A DNA stretch of 34,459 nt from an uncultured Oleiphilus sp. (GCA_913020045.1 CAJWBE010000039.1:1-34459); one strand, 5' to 3'; positions 1 through 9,834 are shown, counted from the stretch's first letter. Numbers and translations: made by a program. The notes: generated by a model not told the origin, from the sequence alone.

Positions 1-38
1 TAGTAGTGCTTGTTTTAAGCCCTGTCCGTTGAGGAGGT

Positions 39-105
39 GCGCATTATATAGAGACCAATCTTCCGGTCAACAGCTAATACGACTTTATTTTAATTATTAC
101 CAGAG
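39..105 (-). promoter_or_regulatory. rRNA-type (rrn P1-like) sigma-70 promoter firing out of the window
   Basis: Read on the minus strand, the -35 hexamer TTGACC (65-70) and a perfect -10 TATAAT (43-48) are separated by 16 bp. The -10 is followed at once by a GCGC discriminator (39-42). The 16-bp spacer and GC-rich discriminator are the signature of stringently controlled stable-RNA promoters, and the downstream stretch resembles the E. coli rrnB P1 start region. An A/T-rich block at 84-105, upstream of the -35, would serve as an UP element. The transcript would run leftwards, so the driven gene lies beyond position 1; an rRNA or tRNA operon is the likely target. The elements are seen directly; the identity of the target is inference. 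Confidence 0.75.
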
Positions 106-432
106 TTGCCTTATAACCAATCGAAGCAAGCCGCACAGATAAATAGATATCAGTTCGTCTCTCGCCACAAGAACAAGGAGAAGCTAGCTATCAAGAGCTA
201 ACCCTGAAGCAGCCCCTTGCGCTAGTTACCCCACTCCACGACAAAGCCGAGTTTCACCATTGTTTTCAGAATCAAGCACCGCCCCCACTTGTTTTGAGTA
301 CCAGTTAGCAGCACATTAAAGGACGATAACTTAAACTCCCGTGCGATTCGTTATTTTGGGCCAAGCAAGGATGCCCAGCGATCAACAAGCGTCATATTTT
401 TTGACTACGAATATTATTATCAGGTACCCATC
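106..432. other. Intergenic region before the giant surface protein gene
   Basis: I found no convincing gene, RNA or terminator in this stretch. The giant gene starts at 433, behind a modest AGGT-type ribosome site ending about 8 nt before the ATG. A TTGACT motif at 400-405 has no -10 at a workable distance, so no promoter is called. Confidence 0.4.
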
Positions 433-3400
433 ATGCTGAAAAGGATAGTCTCTTTATTCCTTTGGTTAAGTCTCTCTATTTCATTCACTATGAACAGCGC
501 GGTTGCGGCTCCTGGGGACATCCTTTCTACCCTCACGATAAATAATGTTAGTGGCGACGGTCGGGCGCCCTCCTCGCTTCAAGGTATTACCATTCACGAT
601 GGCTATATTTGGGTGCTGGATTTTGGCACTGACCGGATTTACCGAGTTTACGCTGAAGATGTTTACGACGTTGACGGCATTACACTTTTGTTTAGCGCTG
701 GCGATAGCGACTTCAATATTCCAGTTTCTGATCCTGCCGGTGCAACAGCACCCGTATGTAACGTAGACTTTGTAGGCCAAATATGCGGTGGGGGTGGCCT
801 GACCTTTGCCGAGAACTTCATTTGGAACGCGACGCCAATTGCAGACGACATCTATAAACTCGATCCTGTAGACGGAGACAACCTTGAAACCGAAAACGCT
901 CTAGCAGGATTAGCATTTCCCTCTCCAACAGATATGACATTCGATGGTACGCATTTTTGGATAGCAGACTGGCAAACCAACACGATTAGCAAAGTCCTTC
1001 CTGAAGACGGGACTGTGCTTGCAGCTATTCCGGGTCCCTCCACTTTACCTGCTTGGGTTGATGTAGGCAGCGGCCAAACTACTGCAAATATTTTCGGACT
1101 AACATGGGATGGCCAAGCTCTTTGGGCGTCGGACACCGAAGAAGACAAGATATATCGCATTAACCCAAATGATGGCGCCTTACTCAATGTCTTTGACGCT
1201 CCTGGCACAAATCCGAAAGGGCTAGCGTGGGATGGCGAGTCACTTTGGCACGTAGATCAGTCCACCTCTACTATTTATAGAATAGAAAGTGGCGTTATTC
1301 CGTTCGGCATTGTTGGGTGTGTTGAAAAAAATGGGGTTGCCGTAAACGGTGACGTTTTGCTATCCCAGAATGCCATTGGAGATCAAGCAACAGCGACAGA
1401 CGTTGATGGCTGCTTTTCATTTTCAAGCTTTACATCCGGCGTACCACTGCAAGTAAGAGTTAGCGAAACGGGCGTGGATGAAAAGCCTGTGCTAGCGCTA
1501 ATCGGCGGAGACGTGACACTAATAGTAGGCGACACATATAGTGAGCCCGGCGTCACTGCTGCCGACACAGAAGATGGCGATATAAGCCTCAGCGTTGTCG
1601 CCACTCCGGATGTCATCAACACGCCGTCTTTAATAAACACATCGGTCCCAAACCCGACCGGCCAGATTGTCACTTACAACGTAATTGATTCAGCCGGCAA
1701 TGCGGCAGACCCTATTACGCGAACCGTTTATGTTTTAGAGGTGGACACTACCCCGCCAGTCATTACGCTAAACGGTGACAATCCTACTTTTGTAGAGCAA
1801 GCAGGCCTCTATGTCGAACCCGGAGCGCTCGCCATTGACGATAGGGATGGCGACATCTCCGCTAATCTAGTTATTTCCAGTAATGTAAATGCCGCCATTG
1901 CTGGTAGCTATTCAGTCACTTACGACGTCACTGATTCAACCGGCAACGTTGCAGCAACAGTTACAAGGTCAGTGATTGTTCAGGACACAACCATACCTAC
2001 TATTTCAATTAATGGCTTATCGCCAGCAAGTCACGAGCGCGGAGATGCTTATACCGACGCAGGTGCCACAGCGACCGATAATATAGATGGCGATATCAGT
2101 AGCGACATCGTTACGACCGGCTCAGTTTCACAAAATACGAGCGGCAGCTACGTTCTCACTTATGATGTAACAGATTTCGCCGGCAATGCAGCGACAACAA
2201 TGTCTCGTATCGTCAATGTTACGGATACCACGGCCCCCACTATCACAATAATTGGCGCTGCATCTTACAATCAAGAACTGAATACGGCATTTGTAGACCC
2301 TGGCGTCACCGCAAATGACTACCCCGGCGATGACCTAACAGGATCAGTCACCGTATCAGGATCTGTCAATACTGCTCTTGCTGGAAATTATGTCCTTACC
2401 TATGACGTATCTGACGTTGCTGGCAATGCAGCAACAAGCGTCACACGCACAGTTATTGTTGCCGACACGGGCGTACCAGAGATATCGCTGCTCGGTGACA
2501 ATCCGATTAATCACGAGCTTAACACGCCATTTACTGACCCCGGCGCGACTGCATCAGATACGATTGATGGAGACATTACCGCGAATATCATCGCAACCGG
2601 AACCGTTAATACAGCCCTTGCTGGCACATACACGCTAACTTATAACGTCAGCGATTCAACGGGGAATAACGCAATAACAGTAACCCGGGATGTTATTGTT
2701 TCTGACACAATGCCCCCCCTTATCACACTTAATGGGCTGGCCACGGTCAGTCATGAGCAAGGTGTTACCTACACCGATGGCGGAGCCACTGCCTCGGATA
2801 TCATTGATGGAGACCTTACCGCCAACATTTTAGTAGGCGGCGACGCCGTCAACATCAATCTACCCGGCACCTATATCATTACTTACAACGTTAGTGACGC
2901 GGTCGGCAATGCCGCAGCGCCTGTTACTCGAGCAGTTGAAGTGGCAGATCGCACCATACCGGTCATCACTCTAATAGGAGCCAACCCTCTTGAACACGAA
3001 GTTAGTACAATATTCAACGACCCTGGGGCAACGGCCGTCGACAACATTGACGGCAGCATTACCGGTAACATTGGGGTCACCGGTGCAGTGGATGCCAGTA
3101 CCATTGGTAGTTATACCCTAACCTATAGCGTCCAAGACTCATCGGGTAACGCTGCAGCAGCCTTGACTCGCACAGTGAATGTCGTTGACACTGGCGCGCC
3201 AAGCATCGCACTCATTGGTGCCAATCCAATCTTGCATGAGCTTGCCACACCGTTTACCGACCCAGGTGCGACCGCCTCCGATGCGGCAGACGGCGACGTC
3301 ACCGCCAGCATTATTACCACCGGCGCTGTAAACACTGCATTAGCAGGTACCTATACCCTGACGTATAACGTCAACGATTCACAAAGCAACCCCGCACCAA

Positions 3401-6400
3401 CCGTCACGCGTGATGTTATCGTCGCTGACCGCACCGCACCGGTCATTACCTTAGCGGGCGCAGCAACTCTCAATCACGAACAAGGCACCCCCTACACAGA
3501 TGCGGGTGCAACCGCGGCGGATATTATTGATGGCGACGTTTCGATAAATATCACCGTTGGAGGAACTGTTAACTCTGCGCTTGCCGGCACTTATGTTCTC
3601 AACTACAACGTTAGCGATGCAGCTGGCAACGCTGCCACGCAAGTAACTCGCACCGTAACCGTGGTAGACACCACTATTCCGGTCATCACCCTGAATGGCG
3701 CCAGCCCGCTCAACCATGAAGTCAACACGCTATTCACAGATCCGGGCGCGACCGCCAATGACAATATTGACGGTATCATCACAGCCAATATCGGTGTCTC
3801 CGGTACAGTCGATGCAAGTGTTCAGGGTAGTTATTCGCTCACCTACAATGTGCAGGATTCCTCAGGTAATCCGGCTACGACAGTGACTCGTACCGTGAAT
3901 GTTGTTGATACTGGCGCGCCGAGCATTGCGCTCATCGGTGCCAACCCTATCTTGCATGAGCTTGCCACGCCTTTTAGCGATCCAGGCGCGACCGCCTCCG
4001 ATGCCGCAGATGGAAACATTACAGGAAGCATCACCACCACTGGCAGCGTGAATACAGCCTTGGCCGGGACCTACACCTTGACGTACAACGTCAACGATTC
4101 GCAAAGCAACCCAGCCCCGACTGTGACACGTGACGTCATCGTCGCTGACCGCACTGCACCCGTCATTACCCTGACTGGCGCAGCGACACTAAACATCGAA
4201 CAAGGTTCGGTTTATACCGAATCAGGGGCCACCGCTTCCGATACAATTGATGGCAATGTAAGTGCCTCCATCATTATTGGTGGCGCCGTTAATACCAGCG
4301 TTGCGGGAACTTATGTGTTGACCTATAACGTTAGTGATGCAGCCGGCAACGCCGCGAACCAACTAACCAGAACCGTGACCGTCGCCGATCAAACGGCACC
4401 AGTGATCGCGCTCAATGGCACAAGTCCTATTGCTCATGAAGTGAACACAATATTCACCGACCCAGGGGCAACCGCTACAGATAACATCGATGGTAATATC
4501 TCTAGTAATATTGGCGTATCGGGCACTGTCAACGCCGGAGCAGTTGGCGCTTATGTATTGACCTACAATGTTTCTGACTCATCAGGCAACGCTGCGACAG
4601 CGGTAACTCGAACTGTTAACGTTACTGACACCGGCGCTCCCGTTATCAGCATACTTGGAGCGAACCCGCTAAACCATGAACTTAACACTGCCTACACAGA
4701 TCCTGGCGCGACGGCTTCAGATGCAGTCGATGGCAACCTAACTGGCAGTATCGTCACGGTTAATAATGTTAACGCCAACCTCGCGGGTAGCTACACAGTT
4801 ACATACGACGTTAGCGACTCAAACAGCAATGCCGCGGCAACACAAACCCGTACGGTGAATGTCGGTGACTTCACCGCTCCCGTGATTACACTCACGGGAA
4901 GCCCCAATATCAATGTGGAACTAGGAAGTAGTTATACCGACGCCGGCGCAACGGCTAGCGATAACATTGATGGAGTGCTTACCGGTAGCATTGTTGTCGC
5001 TGGGAGCGTCAACCCGTTAGCAGCTGGCACCTACGTCATCAGTTATGATGTTTCAGATGCGGCGGGAAATACTGCCTCACAAGTCACTCGTACAGTGGTT
5101 GTTTCAGACACTACTGCGCCAGTACTGACGCTTATCGGCAGTGCCGCAATTAACCACGAACAAGGCACCGCCTATAGCGATGCCGGTGCAAGCGCGACTG
5201 ACAACACCGATGGCGACATATCTGGCACAATCACGGTCTCTGGATTCGTCGACGCTACTGCCGCAGGAACCTACGTACTTAGCTATAACGCCAGCGATGC
5301 CGCTGGAAACAATGCGACTACCGTAACTCGCTCAGTGACCGTCCAAGATACAATCATTCCGACACTAAGCTTGATTGGCGCAACGCCACTAAATCATGAA
5401 CAAGGTACGGTATACGTTGATCCAGGCGCCTCAGCTAACGACAGCGTTGACGGCGATATATCTCCGAGCGTGATTACATCAGGGGCAGTCGACAGCGCTA
5501 TTGCCGCTACTTACACACTGACCTATAACGTCAGCGATGTAGCCGGTAACAACGCCGTAGCGATCACTCGGGATGTCATTGTCTCCGATACAACCGCCCC
5601 TACAATTACATTGACAGGGCTAGCAACCGTTAACCTTGAAAAAGGTGCCGTTTACACAGATTCCGGTGCAACCGGTTTTGACTCTGTTGATGGCGACATA
5701 ACGCCGTCAATCGTCGTCAATAATACTGTCAACGCAAACGTATCCGGCTCTTATACCGTCTTCTATGATCTGAACGACGCAGCTGGCAATACTGCAGCAA
5801 CCGTCACTAGAACAGTGGTCGTAGCAGACACCATCGCGCCAGTCATTGCTTTGACAGGCCCATCAATTGTTAATCAAGATCAAGGTGCCACCTACTCAGA
5901 TCAAGGTGCTACCGCGAGTGATAACTTCGATGGCGATATTACATCAAACATTGTGGTTACGGGCTCGGTCGACATAAACACTCCGGCGACGTATACACTT
6001 AGCTACAATGTCAATGATGCGGATGGCAATCCAGCAGTCACTGTAACAAGAGACGTTGTCGTTGCTGACGTTACCGCTCCTGTGATCACCTTAACGGGCA
6101 GCCCGACAGTGAATGTTGAACAAGGCTCCTCCTACATTGATGCAGGCGCTACTGCTAGCGACGATGTTGACGGCAACGTCTCAGGCTCCATTGCAATATC
6201 GGGTGATAGCGTCAACGCAGCGGTCTCCGGCACTTACATTATTCGTTATGACGTTAGCGACGTTGCCGGCAATGCCGCAGCGCAAATAACACGAACCGTG
6301 GTCGTTTCCGACACGACGATACCCGTTATAGCGCTTATCGGCACCACACCGACCAATCATCAGCAAGGCACTACCTATGTCGATGCTGGCGCGTCGGCTA

Positions 6401-7416
6401 GTGATAACATCGATGGCAATATTACAGGGAGCATTTCTGTAACTGGCTCTGTTAATGAAAACTTGGCGGGCTCATACGTTCTCACTTACAACGTGAGTGA
6501 TGCGGCCGGAAACGGTGCGGTAACGGTTTCACGAACGGTCATTGTTGCTGATACCCAAGCGCCAACCATTACCTTAGTCGGAGCGTCATCAATCAATCAT
6601 GAGCAAGGCGACGTTTACACGGATGCAGGAGCAACAGCGAATGATTCCGTCGACGGCATTCTAACGGGTAGCATCGCCACGGTTAACAGCGTAAATACAG
6701 CACTCGCGGGAGCCTATTCTGTCACCTATGATGTCAGTGATGCTGCAGGCAACGCCGCCACCCAAGTTGTGCGAGCAGTCAATGTTTCAGACACGACTAT
6801 CCCAACGATTACACTACTAGGAGATAGCAGTATTGATTTGACGAATGGGACAATATTCGTTGACCCCAGCTATACGGCGAATGACAACATCGACGGTGAT
6901 ATAACGGCGGATGTCGTCAGAACAGGGTCCATCAATATTAATGTCGACGGTGCCTACGTACTGAGCTACAACGTCTTCGACGCGGGTGGAAACGCGGCAA
7001 TAACAGTCACACGGACTGTGAATGTGATTACGCCAACTCCGATTACAATTGAAGCAGAAACAGCGACAATTGGTGGCTTACATTCGGTCTCTACCACCAA
7101 CACAGGTTACTTAGGGTCTGGCTATATAGAGCATTCAGGAGAAGGCTATATCGAGTACACCTTTGATGCCTTCGGCGTGCCGTATAATTTGCAAGTACGT
7201 TACGCATGGGACACAGGCGATAGGCCTTTAGAAGTCATTTTAAACAGCACTCCGCTGACCCCTAACCTTTCGTTCCCCGCAACGGGTGGATTAGAAACTT
7301 GGTTGAATACCGCCACATTTGCGATCACGCCTCAGTCTGGGACGAATACAATCAGGCTATCTACGACAGGACTCAGTGGTGCCAATATCGACCAACTTAT
7401 TATTACTCCGCAATAA
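433..7416 (+). CDS. Giant secreted protein: propeller-like head, Ig-like (DUF5011-type) repeats, C-terminal carbohydrate-binding-like module
   Basis: This is a 2327-residue exported protein. Residues 1-25 form a Sec signal peptide (AVA before the predicted cut). Residues about 27-290 hold short repeats such as GLAWDGESLWHVD and GLTWDGQALWASD, each followed by IYRI-type strands, as in NHL/SMP-30-like beta-propellers. A CarboxypepD_reg-like segment (GCVEKNGVAVNG) follows from about 292. A divergent Ig-like repeat comes next, then 22 regular 80-81-residue repeats (about 438-2199). Each repeat has D-T-x-x-P, GATASD, an acidic DGDIT-type loop and a TYNVSDAAGN-type strand. The C-terminus (about 2203-2327: EAETA start, GYIEYTFDA, LDQLI-like end) resembles a CBM6/35 carbohydrate-binding module. 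There is no LPXTG, autotransporter or catalytic domain. The architecture suggests an extended adhesin or matrix/polysaccharide-binding protein; that role is inference. A lipoprotein gene starts 9 nt downstream and is probably co-transcribed. Confidence 0.85.
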   Translation: MLKRIVSLFLWLSLSISFTMNSAVAAPGDILSTLTINNVSGDGRAPSSLQGITIHDGYIWVLDFGTDRIYRVYAEDVYDVDGITLLFSAGDSDFNIPVSDPAGATAPVCNVDFVGQICGGGGLTFAENFIWNATPIADDIYKLDPVDGDNLETENALAGLAFPSPTDMTFDGTHFWIADWQTNTISKVLPEDGTVLAAIPGPSTLPAWVDVGSGQTTANIFGLTWDGQALWASDTEEDKIYRINPNDGALLNVFDAPGTNPKGLAWDGESLWHVDQSTSTIYRIESGVIPFGIVGCVEKNGVAVNGDVLLSQNAIGDQATATDVDGCFSFSSFTSGVPLQVRVSETGVDEKPVLALIGGDVTLIVGDTYSEPGVTAADTEDGDISLSVVATPDVINTPSLINTSVPNPTGQIVTYNVIDSAGNAADPITRTVYVLEVDTTPPVITLNGDNPTFVEQAGLYVEPGALAIDDRDGDISANLVISSNVNAAIAGSYSVTYDVTDSTGNVAATVTRSVIVQDTTIPTISINGLSPASHERGDAYTDAGATATDNIDGDISSDIVTTGSVSQNTSGSYVLTYDVTDFAGNAATTMSRIVNVTDTTAPTITIIGAASYNQELNTAFVDPGVTANDYPGDDLTGSVTVSGSVNTALAGNYVLTYDVSDVAGNAATSVTRTVIVADTGVPEISLLGDNPINHELNTPFTDPGATASDTIDGDITANIIATGTVNTALAGTYTLTYNVSDSTGNNAITVTRDVIVSDTMPPLITLNGLATVSHEQGVTYTDGGATASDIIDGDLTANILVGGDAVNINLPGTYIITYNVSDAVGNAAAPVTRAVEVADRTIPVITLIGANPLEHEVSTIFNDPGATAVDNIDGSITGNIGVTGAVDASTIGSYTLTYSVQDSSGNAAAALTRTVNVVDTGAPSIALIGANPILHELATPFTDPGATASDAADGDVTASIITTGAVNTALAGTYTLTYNVNDSQSNPAPTVTRDVIVADRTAPVITLAGAATLNHEQGTPYTDAGATAADIIDGDVSINITVGGTVNSALAGTYVLNYNVSDAAGNAATQVTRTVTVVDTTIPVITLNGASPLNHEVNTLFTDPGATANDNIDGIITANIGVSGTVDASVQGSYSLTYNVQDSSGNPATTVTRTVNVVDTGAPSIALIGANPILHELATPFSDPGATASDAADGNITGSITTTGSVNTALAGTYTLTYNVNDSQSNPAPTVTRDVIVADRTAPVITLTGAATLNIEQGSVYTESGATASDTIDGNVSASIIIGGAVNTSVAGTYVLTYNVSDAAGNAANQLTRTVTVADQTAPVIALNGTSPIAHEVNTIFTDPGATATDNIDGNISSNIGVSGTVNAGAVGAYVLTYNVSDSSGNAATAVTRTVNVTDTGAPVISILGANPLNHELNTAYTDPGATASDAVDGNLTGSIVTVNNVNANLAGSYTVTYDVSDSNSNAAATQTRTVNVGDFTAPVITLTGSPNINVELGSSYTDAGATASDNIDGVLTGSIVVAGSVNPLAAGTYVISYDVSDAAGNTASQVTRTVVVSDTTAPVLTLIGSAAINHEQGTAYSDAGASATDNTDGDISGTITVSGFVDATAAGTYVLSYNASDAAGNNATTVTRSVTVQDTIIPTLSLIGATPLNHEQGTVYVDPGASANDSVDGDISPSVITSGAVDSAIAATYTLTYNVSDVAGNNAVAITRDVIVSDTTAPTITLTGLATVNLEKGAVYTDSGATGFDSVDGDITPSIVVNNTVNANVSGSYTVFYDLNDAAGNTAATVTRTVVVADTIAPVIALTGPSIVNQDQGATYSDQGATASDNFDGDITSNIVVTGSVDINTPATYTLSYNVNDADGNPAVTVTRDVVVADVTAPVITLTGSPTVNVEQGSSYIDAGATASDDVDGNVSGSIAISGDSVNAAVSGTYIIRYDVSDVAGNAAAQITRTVVVSDTTIPVIALIGTTPTNHQQGTTYVDAGASASDNIDGNITGSISVTGSVNENLAGSYVLTYNVSDAAGNGAVTVSRTVIVADTQAPTITLVGASSINHEQGDVYTDAGATANDSVDGILTGSIATVNSVNTALAGAYSVTYDVSDAAGNAATQVVRAVNVSDTTIPTITLLGDSSIDLTNGTIFVDPSYTANDNIDGDITADVVRTGSININVDGAYVLSYNVFDAGGNAAITVTRTVNVITPTPITIEAETATIGGLHSVSTTNTGYLGSGYIEHSGEGYIEYTFDAFGVPYNLQVRYAWDTGDRPLEVILNSTPLTPNLSFPATGGLETWLNTATFAITPQSGTNTIRLSTTGLSGANIDQLIITPQ
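1744..7029 (+). repeat. 22 tandem 240-bp coding repeats (Ig-like domains)
   Basis: The repeats begin with a D-[TRQFV]-x-x-P motif at 1744, 1984, 2224, 2464, 2704, 2947, 3187, 3427, 3667, 3907, 4147, 4387, 4627, 4867, 5107, 5347, 5587, 5827, 6067, 6310, 6550 and 6790. All are 240 bp except those at 2704 and 6067, which are 243 bp because of one extra residue (DAVN and DSVN loops). Period and phase are otherwise exact. Copies are diverged at the nucleotide level except in the 2947-4866 part, where a three-repeat unit recurs. Confidence 0.95.
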
Positions 7417-7425
7417 GGTAGCCAC

Positions 7426-8946
7426 ATGAAACACGTTTATAAGTTGGCCGCCTTTACAATATCTACCGCCTTACTCAGCGCATGCGGCGGTGGGGGCGGA
7501 GGCGGAGGCGAGTCTTCAAGTAGTAGCCCTGTCAATAACGTACGCACTGGCTCATTTATTGATTCAGCCGTTGAGGGACTTAGGTACTCAACCCCTACTC
7601 GGTCTGGACTGACCAATACACTCGGTGAGTTTAAATATCTCGACGGTGAGCAAGTGACCTTTGAGATAGGAGGTACCGTGCTTGGCGTGACAGAAGGGCA
7701 AGAAACCATTACGCCCTTCACCCTATTTGGAATTGCTCCACTAGAACAAGAAAGCCGAATCTCGGCAAGTCTTAATCAGGATACGGTTTCAAGCTTCGAG
7801 CGCGCTTTGAATGTAGCCATGCTGCTGCAAAATCTCGATGAAGACGGCGACCCAGAAAATGGGATTGATCTGGCGCAAGCAAATCAACTTCTCAAAAGTG
7901 ACTCGGTTAACCTAATCGTCAAGTCCAAGCAGTTCCTTTCTCAACCTGACCTCCGTACCCTTCTAACAAAGGCTGACCTGACAGCAAGCCGCGATATGCT
8001 TTTATCTGTTAAGCATATCTATGAAAGCCTTGATGTCGAAATTGAATCGAGCCAAGTGTCTCGCTTTAATTCAGAAATCGGTTTAGGTCAGGTTCAAAGT
8101 ATTAGTTATCAATATGATCAAAATGGCAGGGTCACTCAAGAGCGCGCCGACAATAACGGCGATGGAAACGATGACGTACTAAAACAAACTTCATACGACG
8201 CTCAGGGAAACATTGAGCGGGTTCAAGACACTATTAATAACATCACTGAAGTGATGACCTATGATGCCAATAATAATCTTACCTCGCGTTTAACAGAGAC
8301 TTCCGAGTCCACCAACATGGAACGGTATAGCTACAACATAAGTAACAAAGTTCGTCGTTTTGAGCTAGATAGAGGGAATGATGGAACCATTGATTCGACA
8401 ACCCTATACGAGTACGAGGGTTTCAACCTCTCTTCCTATACGATTGACAAGGACGGTGACGGTGAACCCGATGCGCGAGCCGACTATGTCTATGAAAGTG
8501 GCCGTGTCGCCACCTTCGTCGAAGACACCGATAACAACGGCATACCTGAGCTAATCATCGCCTATTCCTATGATGAAAACGGTAATCGTCAATCTTATAA
8601 CATCAGTGTCAGCTCTGACGGCTTTCCTACTGCGCCGGGAAAATTTACCTATGATCAATACAACAACGTTACACGTTATGAGCTGGATATCGATTTAGAC
8701 GACAGCCCAGACTATATCGAAACCTATACCTATAATAGTGACCGCCAAAGAACCGCTTACTATCGCGACGCTAACGGTGATGGTAGCTGGAACAGCATTA
8801 TCCAATACATCTATGATGAGAACGGAAAGCGAACCCAGATGGCCGAAGATAACAATGGCGACGGGATTGCCGATAAAGTTTGGAAAGGAAACTATCAACC
8901 TGAAATATTGGAAAATGCTTGGGATGTTATTTTAGCCGATAGCTAG
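7426..8946 (+). CDS. Outer-surface lipoprotein with YD-like and Asp-rich calcium-loop repeats
   Basis: This is a 506-residue lipoprotein. The N-terminus carries a signal peptide with the lipobox LLSAC, so Cys20 would be lipidated, followed by an eight-glycine linker. Residues about 40-210 are a globular part with FIDSAVEGLRY and LGEFKYLDGEQVTFEIGG, a motif common in secreted lipoproteins of marine gammaproteobacteria. From about 225 to 495 the chain alternates YD/RHS-like strands (SYDAQGN, TYDANNN, SYDENGN, TYDQYNN, IYDENGK) with EF-hand-like or thrombospondin-3-like acidic loops (DNNGDGNDD, DKDGDGEPD, DTDNNGIPE, DANGDGSWN, DNNGDGIAD). Calcium binding is likely from these loops. A good AAGGTAGCCAC ribosome site and only 9 nt from the giant gene suggest an operon; it may anchor or assist that protein, which is inference. 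The exact family was not recognised. Confidence 0.8.
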   Translation: MKHVYKLAAFTISTALLSACGGGGGGGGESSSSSPVNNVRTGSFIDSAVEGLRYSTPTRSGLTNTLGEFKYLDGEQVTFEIGGTVLGVTEGQETITPFTLFGIAPLEQESRISASLNQDTVSSFERALNVAMLLQNLDEDGDPENGIDLAQANQLLKSDSVNLIVKSKQFLSQPDLRTLLTKADLTASRDMLLSVKHIYESLDVEIESSQVSRFNSEIGLGQVQSISYQYDQNGRVTQERADNNGDGNDDVLKQTSYDAQGNIERVQDTINNITEVMTYDANNNLTSRLTETSESTNMERYSYNISNKVRRFELDRGNDGTIDSTTLYEYEGFNLSSYTIDKDGDGEPDARADYVYESGRVATFVEDTDNNGIPELIIAYSYDENGNRQSYNISVSSDGFPTAPGKFTYDQYNNVTRYELDIDLDDSPDYIETYTYNSDRQRTAYYRDANGDGSWNSIIQYIYDENGKRTQMAEDNNGDGIADKVWKGNYQPEILENAWDVILADS

Positions 8947-8973
8947 CTAACACCCCGTTCATTGTTGACCAAC

Positions 8974-9834
8974 CTAATTCGACTCAGCTGGGTATTTCTC
9001 ATCAACATACCCAGGCGGCATAACGAATACTTTCAGGTCGCGATAGCGCCAAACATCTTTAAACATCTGAATAAGTTCGTCGAGATTCAGTCTGATTGGA
9101 TTCAAAGTCGTTGGCTGGCGATTGGTCAGTCCATACTTAAGCTCACCTACTCTGCTTTCATCAACAAATGTCCCGAATAATCGATCCCAAATAATCAGCA
9201 CTCCTCCGAAATTGCGATCAATCTGATCAGGTTTACAGCCATGATGAACTCGGTGGTGAGACGGTGTATTAAACACCCACTCCAGCGGACCAAGTCGCTT
9301 AACAACCTCTGTATGCAAAAAGAACTGGTAAGCTAGACTTGCCTCAATAGCGAACAGAGCCCAGTTCTTGTCAAAGCCAATAATCGCCAACGGCAACCAC
9401 CAAATCACCCAACTGAAATTCAAGTCCATTAAGAAATTTTGACGAAGCGCTGTTGAAAAGTTCAAATTCCTAGAAGAGTGATGAGTAACATGGTTAGCCC
9501 AAAACCAGCGCACCTTGTGCATTGTAAAGTGATAGCAGTAGTAGAAAAAATCTTGCGCCACAAACAACATTAAAATACCAACAACACCTACGTCTGGTTG
9601 GTATTGAAAGCCATAGCCTTGCACAGTTTCGTAGAACACCTGAATAAACAAGGCAACCGCAATACCGTCTACGATTTTATACATCGCTCCGGTACATATG
9701 TTTGAAACAGATTCGCGCCATTCATACTCTTTCATCCCTTTGCGCTTTAAATATATAGCCTCTATGACGATTATGGTCATGAAAATCATGCCAAAAATAG
9801 CAATAAACATCAGCGCGTGTACCAAGTCATTCAT
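8974..9834 (-). CDS. Sterol desaturase / fatty acid hydroxylase superfamily membrane protein
   Basis: This 286-residue integral membrane di-iron enzyme has hydrophobic segments at about 5-27, 50-70, 82-103 and 142-175. The three histidine clusters of the superfamily are present: H102-x3-H106 (HFTMH), H115-x2-HH119 (HVTHH) and H194-x2-HH198 (HRVHH), plus H174. They would hold the two irons that activate oxygen for hydroxylation or desaturation of a lipid. The next conserved block, GGVLIIWDRLFGTF, is also intact. The substrate cannot be told; bacterial members act on sterol-like, fatty-acyl or carotenoid substrates. The start has only a weak GGAA ribosome site. The gene is divergent from an AraC-family regulator with a 107-bp shared intergenic region, so that regulator is the obvious candidate controller. 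Confidence 0.88.
   Translation of the reverse strand: MNDLVHALMFIAIFGMIFMTIIVIEAIYLKRKGMKEYEWRESVSNICTGAMYKIVDGIAVALFIQVFYETVQGYGFQYQPDVGVVGILMLFVAQDFFYYCYHFTMHKVRWFWANHVTHHSSRNLNFSTALRQNFLMDLNFSWVIWWLPLAIIGFDKNWALFAIEASLAYQFFLHTEVVKRLGPLEWVFNTPSHHRVHHGCKPDQIDRNFGGVLIIWDRLFGTFVDESRVGELKYGLTNRQPTTLNPIRLNLDELIQMFKDVWRYRDLKVFVMPPGYVDEKYPAESN

Noticed and set aside
400-420. Promoter for the giant gene from TTGACT and TATTAT
   Set aside because: The two hexamers are only about 8 bp apart.
481-6366. Many open frames on the minus strand and in other frames inside the giant gene
   Set aside because: They recur at the repeat period, lack ribosome sites and recognisable domains, and are shadows of the repeats.
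1744-7029. Regular 240-bp periodicity as a possible CRISPR or satellite array
   Set aside because: The repeats are in frame within one long coding sequence, diverged at synonymous sites, and encode Ig-like domains.
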